A DNA stretch of 64,000 nucleotides from Campylobacter insulaenigrae NCTC 12927 (GCF_000816185.1 NZ_CP007770.1:682001-746000); one strand, 5' to 3'. Counted from the first letter of the stretch, positions 9,295-19,497 are shown. The notes: generated by a model not told the origin, from the letters alone. Made by a program: numbers and translations.

Positions 9295-9907
9295 ACAAAA
9301 TACTTCCTAATCTTACCATATTAGAACCACACTGTATTGCAAGTTCAAAATCATCACTCATTCCCATGGAGCAAATTTTTGCTCCATATACACGAAGTTT
9401 TTCATAAATTTTAAAACTTTGTTCAAAGCTTTCTTTCGTTTTTGTTTCATCCATAGAACCTATACACATAATACCCATTAAATTTAAATTTAAACACTCT
9501 TCTTTTATTTGTAAGTATGTTTCTATGGCTTTAGTACTATCAATGCCATGTTTTGATTCTTCATTAGCAATGTTAATTTCAAGCAAGGTATCTAATTTAT
9601 AATCAAGTCTTTTATTCACAGCTTTAGCAATTTTAATACCATTGCAAGATTGCCAAAGTATTGGTTTTTGTTTGATTAGTAAATTAATTTTATTACTTTG
9701 GAGATTACCTATAAAATGCCATTTTAGTTCATTTAAATCACATAATTGAGTTTTTTTCAAACTTAAAGCTTGTACTTGATTTTCACCAAATTCAACAACT
9801 CCTTGTTGAAATAAGATTCTAATTTGTTCGCTATCTACATACTTACTTGCTGCCACTAATCTTATATTTTGTTTGATTGTTTTATCAAAAATTGTTTTTA
9901 AATTCAT
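9287..9907 (-). CDS. YggS/PLPBP-family pyridoxal phosphate homeostasis protein
   Basis: Single-domain PLP-binding barrel protein, not a catabolic enzyme; the family buffers PLP and affects amino-acid pools. 206 residues. The PLP lysine is in VAASKY (about residue 22). Family motifs are FGENQVQ, WHFIGNLQSNK, SKHGID and SMGMSDDFELAI. It is followed upstream by rpoN on the same strand with a 6-base gap. Confidence 0.9.
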   Translation of the reverse strand: MNLKTIFDKTIKQNIRLVAASKYVDSEQIRILFQQGVVEFGENQVQALSLKKTQLCDLNELKWHFIGNLQSNKINLLIKQKPILWQSCNGIKIAKAVNKRLDYKLDTLLEINIANEESKHGIDSTKAIETYLQIKEECLNLNLMGIMCIGSMDETKTKESFEQSFKIYEKLRVYGAKICSMGMSDDFELAIQCGSNMVRLGSILFK

Positions 9908-9913
9908 TATAAC

Positions 9914-11164
9914 TCACATTAATTCATAAAGTTTTTTACGCTCACTAGAACTTCCTATGCCAAGTTGCATACGATACTTAGTGATAGTTCTACGACCTAA
10001 TTGTATGCTTGGAAACTCTTTTTGCGTTAATTCTAAAATTTTTAAATCACTTAAAGGTTTTTTAGGGTTTTCTTTTTTTACTAAATTACTTAAAAAATCT
10101 TTTATGGTGGCATTGGAAGTTTCACCATCATCTACTGCTGTAGTAAAAAATGCTTTTAAAGGTATTAATCCTCTATCACAACTTAAATATTTATTTGAAA
10201 TAGCTCTTGAAATGGTAGAAGTGTTTCTTTCTAAATCTTGAGCTAAATCTTTAAGTTGCATGGGTTTTATGTCTCCACCAATAAAAAAATCATATTGATA
10301 TTCTATAATCATAAGTCCTAATTTATAAAGGGTTGCTTTTCGCATATTGAGTGCATCAATTAAATTTTTAGCATCTTTTAGATAAGAACTTAAAAATTCA
10401 TGATCTAATCCATCTGCTTCAAAGGAAATTTCAGGATAATATTCATCGTTAATTTTTATTTTAATTTCACCATTTTCTTGATAAATATATATATCAGGGA
10501 TAATACTCATACTTTCTTCGAAATATTCTAAAAATGGTGGGATAGAAATTTTTTTGATGATTGAAATTGCTTTTTTATAAAGAGGATTTTTTGTGAAATC
10601 TTTAGCATTTTCTAAATTTAAAATAAGCATTTTGCAAAATTCATATAAATCATCTTCTAAATCAAAATGTTCTAGAGCAAAAATATATGCTTCTTGATTG
10701 TCTTTAGCACCCACTCCTATGGGATCAAGATATTTAAATCTTTGCCGTATTTTTTCAACCTCCAAAGGATCAAATTCACTTAAAATTTCCTCATCGTATT
10801 CAAAATAACCTTCATGAGTTAAACATTCTATTATTTTTTCTGCAATTAGTTGTGATTTTTTGGTAGGAAAAAAAGGTGGAATAATTTGTTCACTTAAGAG
10901 TTCATAGGCACTTTTATGACTTAAACTTTTAGAATCAATCATCTGTGCTGTAGCATTTTTACTAAAATATTCTTGAAAATATTTATTTTGATTAAGAGTT
11001 ATATTAGAATTTTCTTTTATTTCTATGAAAGGATTTTCTTTTGCAAATTCATCTAAATTTTCTTTTAAGTCTTCTATATTAGCTTGTAATATAGGAAGCC
11101 ATGATCTTAAAGTTTGTGATAATTTAGTCTTTTGAGTTATGGAAGTTTTTTGCTTTAACATCAT
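9914..11164 (-). CDS. rpoN: RNA polymerase sigma-54 factor RpoN
   Basis: Recognises -24/-12 promoters and needs an activator ATPase; in Campylobacter it drives mid-class flagellar genes (rod, hook, flaB). 416 residues. Region I is Gln/Leu-rich (residues 1-45), the core-binding domain follows, then the DNA-binding HTH, and the RpoN box appears as GRRTITKYR near residue 395. The start overlaps lptB by 4 bases. The lptB-rpoN linkage is widely conserved. A candidate target in this window is the promoter at 2732-2745. Confidence 0.95.
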   Translation of the reverse strand: MMLKQKTSITQKTKLSQTLRSWLPILQANIEDLKENLDEFAKENPFIEIKENSNITLNQNKYFQEYFSKNATAQMIDSKSLSHKSAYELLSEQIIPPFFPTKKSQLIAEKIIECLTHEGYFEYDEEILSEFDPLEVEKIRQRFKYLDPIGVGAKDNQEAYIFALEHFDLEDDLYEFCKMLILNLENAKDFTKNPLYKKAISIIKKISIPPFLEYFEESMSIIPDIYIYQENGEIKIKINDEYYPEISFEADGLDHEFLSSYLKDAKNLIDALNMRKATLYKLGLMIIEYQYDFFIGGDIKPMQLKDLAQDLERNTSTISRAISNKYLSCDRGLIPLKAFFTTAVDDGETSNATIKDFLSNLVKKENPKKPLSDLKILELTQKEFPSIQLGRRTITKYRMQLGIGSSSERKKLYELM

Positions 11165-11886
11165 TCAAGTTTAAACTCATTTCCAAGATAATATTTTTTT
11201 ACATCATCATTATTTGCTATTTCATTTGCATTACCGCTTGCAAGTAACCTCCCACTTCTGATAACATAGGCTCTATCACAAATTGCTAGTGTTTCTCTAA
11301 CATTGTGATCTGTAATTAAAACACCAATATTCATAGCTTTTAAATCTTTTATGAGGTTTTGAATTTCATTTACTGCTATAGGGTCAACACCGGCAAAAGG
11401 TTCATCTAAGAGTAGAAATTTAGGGTTACATATTAAAGATCGTGCTATTTCACAACGCCTTCTTTCTCCCCCACTTAAGCTTAGTCCTTTTCTGTGTCTA
11501 ATAGGGTTTATACTTAATAATTCAAGCATTTGCTCTACTTTTTTATCTAAAAGATCTGGATCTTGATAAAATATTTGAGCTGCTAAGAGCAAATTGTCTT
11601 CCACACTTAAGTCTTTAAAAATACTACTTTCTTGAGGTAAATATCCTATGCCTATTTTTGCTCTTTTATTTAAAGGTTCTTTTGTAATATCTTTAGAATC
11701 TAAAAAAACTTTTCCATTAGTTGGTAAGATAAGCCCACATATCATATAAAAACTTGTAGTTTTTCCAGCTCCATTTGGTCCTAAAAGACCTACAACTTCA
11801 CCACTTTGAATTTCTAAAGATACATCATGGATGATTTTTGTTTTTTTTATGGTTTTTTCTAAATTTTTTGCCTCGAGCTTACTCAT
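11161..11886 (-). CDS. lptB: LPS export ABC transporter ATP-binding protein LptB
   Basis: Cytoplasmic ATPase that powers LptFG extraction of lipooligosaccharide from the inner membrane. 241 residues. Walker A GPNGAGKTT, signature LSGGERRR, Walker B LLLDEPFAGVD, and a switch His in ITDHNVRE. The position beside rpoN supports LptB over a generic ABC protein. ATGA overlap with rpoN and an 8-base overlap with tsaE. Confidence 0.92.
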   Translation of the reverse strand: MSKLEAKNLEKTIKKTKIIHDVSLEIQSGEVVGLLGPNGAGKTTSFYMICGLILPTNGKVFLDSKDITKEPLNKRAKIGIGYLPQESSIFKDLSVEDNLLLAAQIFYQDPDLLDKKVEQMLELLSINPIRHRKGLSLSGGERRRCEIARSLICNPKFLLLDEPFAGVDPIAVNEIQNLIKDLKAMNIGVLITDHNVRETLAICDRAYVIRSGRLLASGNANEIANNDDVKKYYLGNEFKLE

Positions 11887-12286
11887 AAATTATATACTTT
11901 CTTTTGTTTTCATAAGGAATAATTTCTAAAATTATATTAAAAATTTGGTATTTATCTAAATATTTTTTTAATTTTTCATCACCCCACTCTACTAGGTGCA
12001 AGCCATCTTCAAAAAAATTTTCTATTAAGCCATTTTTTACAAGTCCATCAAAACCTTCTTGATATATATCATAATGATATAATACACCATATTCAAATGG
12101 ATAGCTTTGCATTATAGAAAAAGTCGGAGAATTTAATTTTTGTGAAATATTTAAAAATTTAGCAAAATTTTGTACTAATGTGGTTTTTCCACTTGCTAAT
12201 TCACCTTTTAAAATAACAACCCCATTTTTTGGCATTGTTCTAAACAATGTCTCCAATTCATCTTGTTTTAAAACTAGTTCTTTCAT
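11879..12286 (-). CDS. tsaE: tRNA threonylcarbamoyladenosine biosynthesis ATPase TsaE
   Basis: Small P-loop ATPase of the t6A tRNA-modification complex with TsaB and TsaD. 135 residues. Walker A is GELASGKTT; FLNISQKLNSPTFSI contains the family SPTF motif; LVEWGDE matches the conserved WxE element. It overlaps the S4-domain gene upstream by 4 bases and lptB downstream by 8 bases. Confidence 0.93.
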   Translation of the reverse strand: MKELVLKQDELETLFRTMPKNGVVILKGELASGKTTLVQNFAKFLNISQKLNSPTFSIMQSYPFEYGVLYHYDIYQEGFDGLVKNGLIENFFEDGLHLVEWGDEKLKKYLDKYQIFNIILEIIPYENKRKYIIYE

Positions 12287-12531
12287 TTTATTTTGATGAC
12301 ATATTTTTCTTGCATATTTTTTGGAATATTTTTACTTACAGGTATATCCAACACTTTATAAATATCTATATGTTCAATAAATTTAATACTGATTTCATCA
12401 CCTATTTTAACATCTTTACTAGCTTTTGCAACTTGATTATTGATGTTCACTACACCACTTTTGCACATATCTTCTGAAATGGCCCTGCGTTTGGTAATAT
12501 TAACTACATTTAAAAATTTATCTATTCTCAT
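12283..12531 (-). CDS. S4 RNA-binding domain protein (Hsp15/RqcP-like)
   Basis: 82 residues, almost entirely one S4 domain (MRIDKFLNVVNITKRR..., VVNINNQVAKASKDVKIGDEI). Related small S4 proteins (Hsp15, RqcP) bind 50S-nascent-chain-tRNA complexes in ribosome rescue; a similar role is inference. It is the first gene of the S4-tsaE-lptB-rpoN-yggS unit. Confidence 0.88.
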   Translation of the reverse strand: MRIDKFLNVVNITKRRAISEDMCKSGVVNINNQVAKASKDVKIGDEISIKFIEHIDIYKVLDIPVSKNIPKNMQEKYVIKIK

Positions 12532-12646
12532 AAATATATTTTATCAGAATAACAATAAAAAGTAGCAAAATAATGAGATTTTTACATTACATTAAGCTAA
12601 ATTCGTTAAATTTAAATTTGTCTTTTTTTAAAATAAAGGATACAAA

Positions 12647-13867
12647 ATGAAAAAAAATATTAATAAAGTTGTATTAGCATATTCTGGTGGACTTGATACA
12701 AGTATCATTTTAAAATGGCTTCAAGATGAATATCAATGCGAAGTTGTTACTTTCACAGCTGATATTGGACAAGGAGAAGAACTAGAACCTGCTAGAAAAA
12801 AAGCTTTATCTTTAGGTGTAAAAGAAGAAAATATATTTATTAAAGATTTAAAAGATGAATTTGTAAAAGATTATGTATTTCCTATGTTTAGGGCAAATGC
12901 TATTTATGAAGGAGAATATTTACTTGGTACTAGCATAGCAAGACCTTTAATAACAAAGGCTTTAGTTGAAATTGCTAACTTAACAAAAGCAGATGCTATT
13001 AGTCATGGGGCTACTGGAAAAGGAAATGATCAGGTGCGTTTTGAATTAGGTGCTTTAGCGCTTAATTCAAATTTGGCTATTATAGCTCCTTGGAGAGAAT
13101 GGGATTTAAATAGTCGTGAAAAACTTTTATCTTATGCACAAAAACATGGCATTGATATCAGTAAAAAACCTGGAAAATCTCCATATTCTATGGACGCTAA
13201 TTTATTACATATTTCCTATGAAGGTTTGGTTTTAGAAGATCCTACTGTAAAACCTGAAACTGATATGTGGCGTTGGGTAAAAGATTTAAAAGATACTCCA
13301 AATGAGAGTGAAATAGTTGAATTAGAATTTAATAAAGGAGATTTAATTGCTATCAATGGAGAAAAAATGTCTCCCGCTCAACTTTTAACCAAATTAAATG
13401 AATTTGGCGCAAAACACGGTATTGGTCGTCTTGATATTGTAGAAAATCGCTATGTTGGGATGAAAAGTAGAGGTTGTTATGAAACACCTGGAGGAACTAT
13501 ACTTTTAAAAGCTCATCGTGCTATTGAAAGTATTACTTTAGATAAAGAAGCAGGACATTTAAAAGATGAGCTTATGCCAAAATATGCGCATTTAATTTAT
13601 AATGGATATTGGTTTTCTCCTGAAAGATTGATGCTTCAAGCATTGATTGATGAATCTCAAAAATATGTAAATGGCAAGGTGAAATTGGAATTATTTAAAG
13701 GTAATGTTATAGTTATAGGAAGAGAAAGTGCTAAGGATAGTTTATTTAGTGAAGCTTACTGCACTTTTGAAGAAGATGAAGTGTATAATCAAAAAGATGC
13801 TGCAGGTTTTATAAGGCTAAATGCTTTACGATTTATTATTGCAGGAAAAAATGGTAGAAAATTTTAA
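12647..13867 (+). CDS. argG: Argininosuccinate synthase
   Basis: Condenses citrulline and aspartate with ATP in arginine synthesis. 406 residues. PP-loop AYSGGLDTS (about residues 11-19), [38 protein letters not shown] lies 7-8 bases before the ATG. It heads a plus-strand run with rplI, 9 bases away. I see no unambiguous -10 box in the 115-base intergenic region that separates it from the divergent S4 gene. Confidence 0.97.
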   Translation: MKKNINKVVLAYSGGLDTSIILKWLQDEYQCEVVTFTADIGQGEELEPARKKALSLGVKEENIFIKDLKDEFVKDYVFPMFRANAIYEGEYLLGTSIARPLITKALVEIANLTKADAISHGATGKGNDQVRFELGALALNSNLAIIAPWREWDLNSREKLLSYAQKHGIDISKKPGKSPYSMDANLLHISYEGLVLEDPTVKPETDMWRWVKDLKDTPNESEIVELEFNKGDLIAINGEKMSPAQLLTKLNEFGAKHGIGRLDIVENRYVGMKSRGCYETPGGTILLKAHRAIESITLDKEAGHLKDELMPKYAHLIYNGYWFSPERLMLQALIDESQKYVNGKVKLELFKGNVIVIGRESAKDSLFSEAYCTFEEDEVYNQKDAAGFIRLNALRFIIAGKNGRKF

Positions 13868-13876
13868 GGAAGTAAG

Positions 13877-14320
13877 ATGAAAGTTTTATTGATTAAAGAT
13901 GTAAAAAGTTTAGGAAAAACAGGGGAAGTTAAAGAAGTTAAAGATGGTTATGGACAAAATTTTTTAATAGCTAAAGGTTTTGCTAAAGCTGCTACACACG
14001 AGGTGTTAAAGCAATATGAGGCTCAAGAGAAGAAAAAAGCAGAAAATTTGAGATTTGAATTAGCAAATTTAGAAAAAATGAAAGAAGAATTAGCAAAAAT
14101 TACTATTATTATTAATAAAGCTGTAGGAGCTAATGGAGGATTATTTGGTGGTGTTACTAAAGATGAAATTGCACACGCTTTAAAAGAACAAAAAAATATA
14201 GAAATTGATAAAAAAAGTTTAGAATGTGAAACTATTAAAGAGCTAGGAATACATGAAATTTCTATAAAATTAGGTCATTCTATCCATGCTAAATTTAAGC
14301 TTGAAGTTAGAGGTGAATAA
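13877..14320 (+). CDS. rplI: 50S ribosomal protein L9
   Basis: 147 residues, normal length. The N-terminal globular domain binds 23S rRNA ([28 protein letters not shown]), a long connecting helix follows, then the C-terminal domain with [13 protein letters not shown]. The stop codon shares a base with the hslV start (TAATG). Confidence 0.97.
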   Translation: MKVLLIKDVKSLGKTGEVKEVKDGYGQNFLIAKGFAKAATHEVLKQYEAQEKKKAENLRFELANLEKMKEELAKITIIINKAVGANGGLFGGVTKDEIAHALKEQKNIEIDKKSLECETIKELGIHEISIKLGHSIHAKFKLEVRGE

Positions 14321-14862
14321 TGTTTCATGCGACTACTATCTTAGCTTATAAGGGTAAGAATAAATCAGTTATTGGTGGAGATGGACAAGTAAGTTTTGGA
14401 AATACTGTACTTAAAAATAATGCAGTTAAGATTAGAAAATTAAATAATGGAAAAGTATTAGCCGGTTTTGCAGGAAGTACCGCAGATGCTTTTAATCTTT
14501 TTGATATGTTTGAAAAACTTTTATCAAGCTCTAAAGGAGATTTGCTAAAGGCTGCAATAGATTTTTCTAAAGAATGGCGTAAGGATAAATATTTAAGAAA
14601 ATTGGAAGCTATGATGCTTGTGCTAGATAGAAAACATATTTTTTTACTTTCTGGAACCGGTGATGTGGTAGAACCTGAAGACGGGGAAATAGCAGCTATT
14701 GGAAGTGGTGGTAATTTTGCTTTATCAGCTGCTAGAGCTTTAGCTAAACATTCTAATTTAGATGAGGAAAATTTAGTAAAAGAAAGTTTACAAATAGCTG
14801 GTGAAATTTGTATTTATACTAATACAAATATAAAAACTTATGTGATTGAGGATGATAAATGA
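14320..14862 (+). CDS. hslV: ATP-dependent protease subunit HslV
   Basis: Threonine peptidase of the HslUV (ClpQY) proteasome-like complex. 180 residues. The catalytic TTI motif is at residues 5-7, preceded by a four-residue leader (MFHA). In most bacteria it directly follows the initiator Met, so a short propeptide must be removed here. [16 protein letters not shown] and [13 protein letters not shown] are the family signatures. ATGA overlap with hslU, its unfoldase partner. Confidence 0.96.
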   Translation: MFHATTILAYKGKNKSVIGGDGQVSFGNTVLKNNAVKIRKLNNGKVLAGFAGSTADAFNLFDMFEKLLSSSKGDLLKAAIDFSKEWRKDKYLRKLEAMMLVLDRKHIFLLSGTGDVVEPEDGEIAAIGSGGNFALSAARALAKHSNLDEENLVKESLQIAGEICIYTNTNIKTYVIEDDK

Positions 14863-16178
14863 ATTTAACTCCAAAAGAGATTGTCAAATTTTTAGATGAT
14901 TATGTAATTGGCCAAAAAAATGCTAAAAAAATTATTGCAATAGCATTAAGAAATCGTTATAGAAGAATGCAACTTAGTCCTGAACTTCAAGATGATATTA
15001 TGCCAAAAAATATCTTGATGATAGGATCAACTGGTGTAGGAAAAACAGAAATTGCAAGAAGGCTTGCTAAGATGATGGGAATGCCTTTTGTGAAAGTTGA
15101 GGCAAGCAAATATACTGAAGTAGGATTTGTAGGTCGAGATGTAGAAAGTATGGTAAGAGATTTAGCTAATGCTGCCTTAAATTTAGTCAAAAATGAAGAA
15201 AAAGAAAAAAATCAAGAAAAAATTGATAAATTTATAGAAAATAAAATACTAGAAAAACTTTTACCACCTTTACCAAAAGGCGTTAGTGAAGAAAAAGAGC
15301 AAGAATATAAAAATTCTTTAGAAAAAATGCGTTCTAAGCTCAAAGCGGGAGATTTAGATGATAGTGTAATCGAAATAGAAATCTCACAAAATGTTTTTGA
15401 TGCTAATCCAAATTTACCTCCAGAAATGGGTGCTATGCAGGATATAGTTAAGGTAATTGGCGTGGGAAGTAAAAAGGTTAAAAAAGAAATAAAAATCAAA
15501 GATGCTAAGAATGCTTTACTCCAAGAAGCTAGCGATAAAATACTTGATATGGAAAGCATTAAAAGCGAGGCGTTAAGAAGAGCACAAAATGAAGGGATTA
15601 TTTTTATAGATGAGATAGATAAAGTAGCGGTTTCAAGTTCAAATTCAAATCGCCAAGATCCTAGCAAAGAAGGTGTTCAAAGAGATTTATTGCCTATAGT
15701 AGAAGGTAGTACTGTACAAACTAAATTTGGTCCATTAAAAACCGATCATATCTTGTTTATAGCAGCTGGAGCTTTTCATCTTAGTAAACCAAGTGATTTA
15801 ATTCCTGAACTTCAAGGGCGTTTTCCTTTGAGGGTTGAACTAGATAGTCTTAGTGAAGACGCTTTATACGAAATTTTAACACGACCTAAGAATTCTTTAT
15901 TAACTCAGTATATAGAATTACTAAAAACAGAAGATGTTGAACTTGTTTTTGAAGATGAAGCGATTAAGGAGATTGCTAAAATTGCAAGCAAAGCAAATGA
16001 AGAAATGCAAGATATTGGAGCAAGACGTTTGCATACTGTAGTAGAAAAACTTTTAGAAGATATTAGTTTTGAGGCAGATGAATATGCAGGCAAGGTTTAT
16101 AAAATAGATGATTTTAAAGTTCAAGTAAAACTCGGAGATATTGTAGAAAATAAAGACCTTGCTAGGTATATTTTGTGA
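14859..16178 (+). CDS. hslU: HslU unfoldase, ATPase subunit of HslUV protease
   Basis: AAA+ ring that unfolds substrates and feeds them to HslV. 439 residues. Walker [10 protein letters not shown], pore loop [12 protein letters not shown], the intermediate (I) domain about residues 105-220, Walker [10 protein letters not shown], sensor regions, and a C-terminal tail ending LARYIL that docks into HslV. It overlaps era by 4 bases. Confidence 0.96.
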   Translation: MNLTPKEIVKFLDDYVIGQKNAKKIIAIALRNRYRRMQLSPELQDDIMPKNILMIGSTGVGKTEIARRLAKMMGMPFVKVEASKYTEVGFVGRDVESMVRDLANAALNLVKNEEKEKNQEKIDKFIENKILEKLLPPLPKGVSEEKEQEYKNSLEKMRSKLKAGDLDDSVIEIEISQNVFDANPNLPPEMGAMQDIVKVIGVGSKKVKKEIKIKDAKNALLQEASDKILDMESIKSEALRRAQNEGIIFIDEIDKVAVSSSNSNRQDPSKEGVQRDLLPIVEGSTVQTKFGPLKTDHILFIAAGAFHLSKPSDLIPELQGRFPLRVELDSLSEDALYEILTRPKNSLLTQYIELLKTEDVELVFEDEAIKEIAKIASKANEEMQDIGARRLHTVVEKLLEDISFEADEYAGKVYKIDDFKVQVKLGDIVENKDLARYIL

Positions 16179-17047
16179 AAAGTGGCTTTATAAGTATTGT
16201 GGGTAGAACAAATGCTGGAAAAAGTTCTATCCTAAATTCTTTATTAGAAGAAAAAATTGCGATAGTTTCGCACAAACAAAATGCAACTAGAAGAAAAATT
16301 AATGCTATTATCATGCATCAAGAAAACCAGCTGATTTTTATTGACACACCTGGCTTACATGTAAGTTCTAAAAGTATGAATCAACTTATGATTGATGTTG
16401 CTATGAAGAGTATTGCTGATTGTGATGTAATTTTGTTTGTAGCTAGCATTTATGATGATATTAAAGATTATGAGGCTTTTCTAAGTTTAAATCCTAAAGC
16501 TCCTCATCTTATTGTAATAAATAAAGTAGATTTAGTTCAAAAAGAAGTGTTGCTTAAAAAACTTAGTGAATATACTAAATTTAGTACTTGTTTTAAAGCT
16601 ATAATACCTTATTCTGCTAAGCAAAAATTCTATAAAAAAATCTTGTTAAATGAGCTTGTTAAATATTTACCTGAGCATCCTTATTATTTTGATCCTGATT
16701 TTATTACAACTACAAATAAAAAAGATATTTATAGAGATTTTATACTTGAGGCTATCTATGAAAACTTAAGCGATGAAATTCCTTATAGCACTGAAGTAAG
16801 AATAGATAGAGTTAAAGAATTAGACACTATAGCTTATATTAATGCTACAATTATTAGTGATACTAAATCTCATAAAGCTATGGTTTTAGGAAAAGAAGGT
16901 GTAACTATTAAGCGTATAGGAAAAGATGCTCGTAAAAAAATAGAAAAATTAGCTCAAAATAAAATTATGCTAAAACTTTTTGTTCATCTTGAAAAAAATT
17001 GGCATAAGAATGAACAAAGTCTTAAAAAAATATTATATGATGAATAA
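16175..17047 (+). CDS. era: GTPase Era
   Basis: Binds the 3' end of 16S rRNA and couples 30S maturation to cell growth. 290 residues. G1 [10 protein letters not shown]3 DTPGLH, G4 NKVD, then a C-terminal KH domain ([20 protein letters not shown]). It overlaps both hslU and the next gene, so it is translated as part of the same unit. Confidence 0.96.
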   Translation: MKSGFISIVGRTNAGKSSILNSLLEEKIAIVSHKQNATRRKINAIIMHQENQLIFIDTPGLHVSSKSMNQLMIDVAMKSIADCDVILFVASIYDDIKDYEAFLSLNPKAPHLIVINKVDLVQKEVLLKKLSEYTKFSTCFKAIIPYSAKQKFYKKILLNELVKYLPEHPYYFDPDFITTTNKKDIYRDFILEAIYENLSDEIPYSTEVRIDRVKELDTIAYINATIISDTKSHKAMVLGKEGVTIKRIGKDARKKIEKLAQNKIMLKLFVHLEKNWHKNEQSLKKILYDE

Positions 17048-18041
17048 ATCACCCAAAACAAAAACTTTTTTATCTTATGAAAAACTTTTATATGTAAAAT
17101 TTCAAGAAAAAATCAAAGAAGATGAAATTTTAACAAAAAGTTTTAATGAATTGGGTATTTTTGATGATTTTTCATATAAACTTGTTTATTTCTATGAAGA
17201 TAATGCAACACATATATTTTTAGCCAAATTTGATGATATATTGAAAGATTATAGTTTTATTATTCCAGAACCTTTGATTTTCATAGCTTATGTTAAGAAG
17301 TATCGAATAAAAGGAAAGAATTTATTTTTAGTTTATAAAGAAAAATATGTCATTTTAGTAGAATATCAAGATGATAGATTTCAGTTTTGTCAAACTATAC
17401 CATTAATAAAATTAGATTTAAATTTCAAAGAGAAATTAAAAATATCATATGAGAATGTGATAGAGATTGATGGAATTAATTTTACATGCGATCAAAATAT
17501 GAATCTTTACAAAGATTTATTAGATATAAATGTTGATTTCAAGCTTAATTTATCATCAAACAAGAAATTTAAATTAAAAGAGTGTTTGAGTTTTAAATTT
17601 TTGATTGCATTGATAAGTGGCAGTTTTATTGCATTTTTGATTATATTGTTTGTATTAATTAAAAATTATTTTATTCAAAAAGAAATTGTAAAAATGGAAA
17701 TTTTAATTAGCGAGCAAAAACAATCGTTTAATTTTATAAAAGAAAAAGAAAAACAGCGAGATAAAATATCACAAGAATACGATGAGATCTTACAAAAAAT
17801 TAATACCTTAAAAATATTTTATAATGATACTGTATGTTATAAACATCTGTATAATTTTATAAAGGTTTTAAATTTGCATAATATTTTCATAGAATCTTTA
17901 GAAATCGAAAAGAACAAATTTGTTATAGAAATTTCAAGAGATTATGAATTCTATGATGATTATAAAAAATATAATTTTATATTGAAAAATAAAGAAATTT
18001 ATGATGATAAAGTTAAACTATTTTTTGAAATTAACTTATAA
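17040..18041 (+). CDS. Bitopic membrane protein with C-terminal coiled coil, PilN-like layout
   Basis: I do not recognise a named family. From the ATG at 17040 (333 aa; ATG 17037 is equally possible) it has a ~195-residue cytoplasmic region, one hydrophobic segment ([20 protein letters not shown]), a coiled-coil stretch rich in Lys/Glu/Gln and a small C-terminal domain. The arrangement, and the following small TM plus coiled-coil protein, recall the PilM/PilN-PilO or GspL-GspM type of inner-membrane platform pair. That is structural analogy only. The counterpart in C. jejuni follows era too (Cj0660c, from memory). Confidence 0.75.
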   Translation: MNKSPKTKTFLSYEKLLYVKFQEKIKEDEILTKSFNELGIFDDFSYKLVYFYEDNATHIFLAKFDDILKDYSFIIPEPLIFIAYVKKYRIKGKNLFLVYKEKYVILVEYQDDRFQFCQTIPLIKLDLNFKEKLKISYENVIEIDGINFTCDQNMNLYKDLLDINVDFKLNLSSNKKFKLKECLSFKFLIALISGSFIAFLIILFVLIKNYFIQKEIVKMEILISEQKQSFNFIKEKEKQRDKISQEYDEILQKINTLKIFYNDTVCYKHLYNFIKVLNLHNIFIESLEIEKNKFVIEISRDYEFYDDYKKYNFILKNKEIYDDKVKLFFEINL

Positions 18042-18549
18042 TAATTTAGAAAATTTTTTTACTAAATTATCTAATAGAGAATTTATTTTACTACTAATTT
18101 TGTGTTTTGTACTTGGATTTTTTATTGTCTATATAAGTTTTTTTGAAAGAATTCAAAATAATTATCAAAATTTAAAACAAGATTTAGAAAATTTAAAAAC
18201 AATTCATTATGAAAATAATCAACTTTTACAAGATTTTAATGATACAGAATATGATTTATCATTAAAAGAACAACTTGAAATGTTTAAACAAGATTATCAA
18301 AGTAAAATACAGCATATAGAAAGAAATCTTAACAAAATACAAGCTCAAAAAGTGAAATTTAATACTTTTCATCAAAATGATGATTTTTTTATGTTTTATA
18401 ATATCAAACTTGAATTTATAAGTGATTTTAATTCTGCGATGAAATTTATTAATAATATTCAAGATGATGTTAAGATTCAAAATATAAATTTTAAAAAAGA
18501 AGGGAAAGAATTAAAAATTTCTTTAAATTTAATTTTTGCACTAGTATAA
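18001..18549 (+). CDS. Small bitopic membrane protein with coiled coil, PilO/GspM-like layout
   Basis: 182 residues: short cytoplasmic N-terminus, one membrane segment (FILLLILCFVLGFFIVYISF, about residues 29-48), coiled coil (about 50-110), then a compact alpha/beta C-terminal part. This is the PilO/GspM architecture, though I cannot show homology by eye. The frame begins 41 bases inside the previous gene (ATG 18001 or 18004); a TTG at 18025 is an alternative. The rnpB promoter lies right behind the stop. Confidence 0.75.
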   Translation: MMIKLNYFLKLTYNNLENFFTKLSNREFILLLILCFVLGFFIVYISFFERIQNNYQNLKQDLENLKTIHYENNQLLQDFNDTEYDLSLKEQLEMFKQDYQSKIQHIERNLNKIQAQKVKFNTFHQNDDFFMFYNIKLEFISDFNSAMKFINNIQDDVKIQNINFKKEGKELKISLNLIFALV

Positions 18550-18560
18550 ACATTACTTTT

Positions 18561-18570
18561 TTGATAAAAT
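18561..18570 (+). promoter_or_regulatory. Sigma-70 promoter of rnpB
   Basis: TTTTTTGATAAAAT stretch just upstream of the RNA: an extended -10 box (TTGATAAAAT) in the T-rich Campylobacter style, with the predicted start about 7 bases downstream near 18577, where the RNase P RNA begins. Confidence 0.6.
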
Positions 18571-18576
18571 TATACA

Positions 18577-18898
18577 AACATGGCAGATGATCGCTTCTTT
18601 AAGAAGAGGAAAGTCCGAGCTGCAATAAGACAAAGATTCCATCTAACGGATGGCTAGGGCGACCTAAGGGAAAGTGCAACAGAAAGAAAACTACCATGAT
18701 ATTTTTTCATGGAAAAGGTGAAATGGTGAGGTAAAAGCTCACCAGTAGCCTTGGTAACAAGGCTAGCTATGTAAACCCAATCTGCAGCAAGAAGGGGTGG
18801 TTTTAGTCTTATATTTTAACCCTTCGCTTGATTTTGTTTGCAAAAACAAAACTAGATAAATGATCATTCAAGACAGAACTCGGCTTATAGCCATGTTT
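18577..18898 (+). ncRNA. rnpB: RNase P RNA
   Basis: Catalytic RNA of the tRNA 5'-processing enzyme. The conserved core is visible. The 5' end has GAGGAAAGTCC (about 18605-18615), the middle GGAAAGTGCAACAGAAAG (18670-18687), then GGTAAACCC-like TGTAAACCCAATCTGCAGCAAG, and the 3' end GACAGAACTCGGCTTATAGCC. The 5' AACATGGC pairs with the 3' GCCATGTT to close helix P1. The 3' end overlaps the last two bases of the convergent fliT-like gene. Confidence 0.96.
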
Positions 18899-19112
18899 AT
18901 TTTATATAAGCAGAAGCTTTTTGAAGCTTTTGTAAATTTGATGCAAGCTCATCTTGCTTTTTTTTCATAAGAGCAATGGCTTCTTTTGTTAATGCCAATG
19001 CTTCATTTGGATAGCTTTTAAAATCAGGTTTTTCTATCAACTTAGCTATTTTTTCTATATCTTCAGTATAAACAGCTAATTTAAATTCATCTATCCATTT
19101 ATTTTCATTCAT
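18897..19112 (-). CDS. Small FliT-like flagellar chaperone candidate
   Basis: 71 residues from the ATG at 19112, which overlaps the fliS stop as ATGA; a more upstream in-frame ATG lies inside fliS. The protein is short, charged and all-helical (ALTKEAIALMKKKQDELASNLQKLQKA), as expected of FliT-type export chaperones. FliT normally follows fliS and binds FliD. Function is inferred from position and helical character. The stop lies on the 3' end of rnpB. Confidence 0.75.
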   Translation of the reverse strand: MNENKWIDEFKLAVYTEDIEKIAKLIEKPDFKSYPNEALALTKEAIALMKKKQDELASNLQKLQKASAYIK

Positions 19113-19480
19113 TTTTGATGCACTTCTCTCCAAGCTTCAAGTAAGCCCTTTACTACATTAATGACTTCATCGACTCTAGCTTCATTATTTTCTATATTTG
19201 ATAAAGAAAGAAGTTGTAATTGTCTTGTGTATAAGCCACTAAGATAATGAGCAACCTCCCCTCCTCTATCATAATCAAGGCAATTTATCAATTCTATGAA
19301 AATTGCACTTGTTCTTTTTACATAATAAACTCTTTCTTCTATATTTTCATTTTGTATGGCGAGTTTGATCCTACTAGCAAATCTTAAAACACCACCATAA
19401 AGCATCTCTATTAATTTTTCTTGAGATTCTACCCCTATTTGATTTTGTGAATATGCACTATAAACTGCATTATTTACCAT
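19109..19480 (-). CDS. fliS: Flagellin export chaperone FliS
   Basis: Cytoplasmic chaperone that keeps flagellin monomeric before export. 123 residues, normal length. The family N-terminus (MVNNAVYSAYSQNQIGVESQEKLIEMLYGG) and the INCLDYDRGGEVAHYLSGLYTR core are clear. It lies 17 bases behind fliD in the flaG-fliD-fliS unit. Confidence 0.95.
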   Translation of the reverse strand: MVNNAVYSAYSQNQIGVESQEKLIEMLYGGVLRFASRIKLAIQNENIEERVYYVKRTSAIFIELINCLDYDRGGEVAHYLSGLYTRQLQLLSLSNIENNEARVDEVINVVKGLLEAWREVHQK

Positions 19481-19497
19481 AAGAATCCTTTCTTATA

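Noticed and set aside
12247-12477. Plus-strand frame opposite tsaE and the S4 gene
   Set aside because: Phe/Ile/Tyr/His-rich composition typical of an antisense shadow in AT-rich DNA; no ribosome site.
15212-15667. 151-residue minus-strand frame within hslU
   Set aside because: Ser/Ile/Leu-rich shadow of the acidic and Lys-rich I domain of HslU; hslU itself is complete with all motifs.
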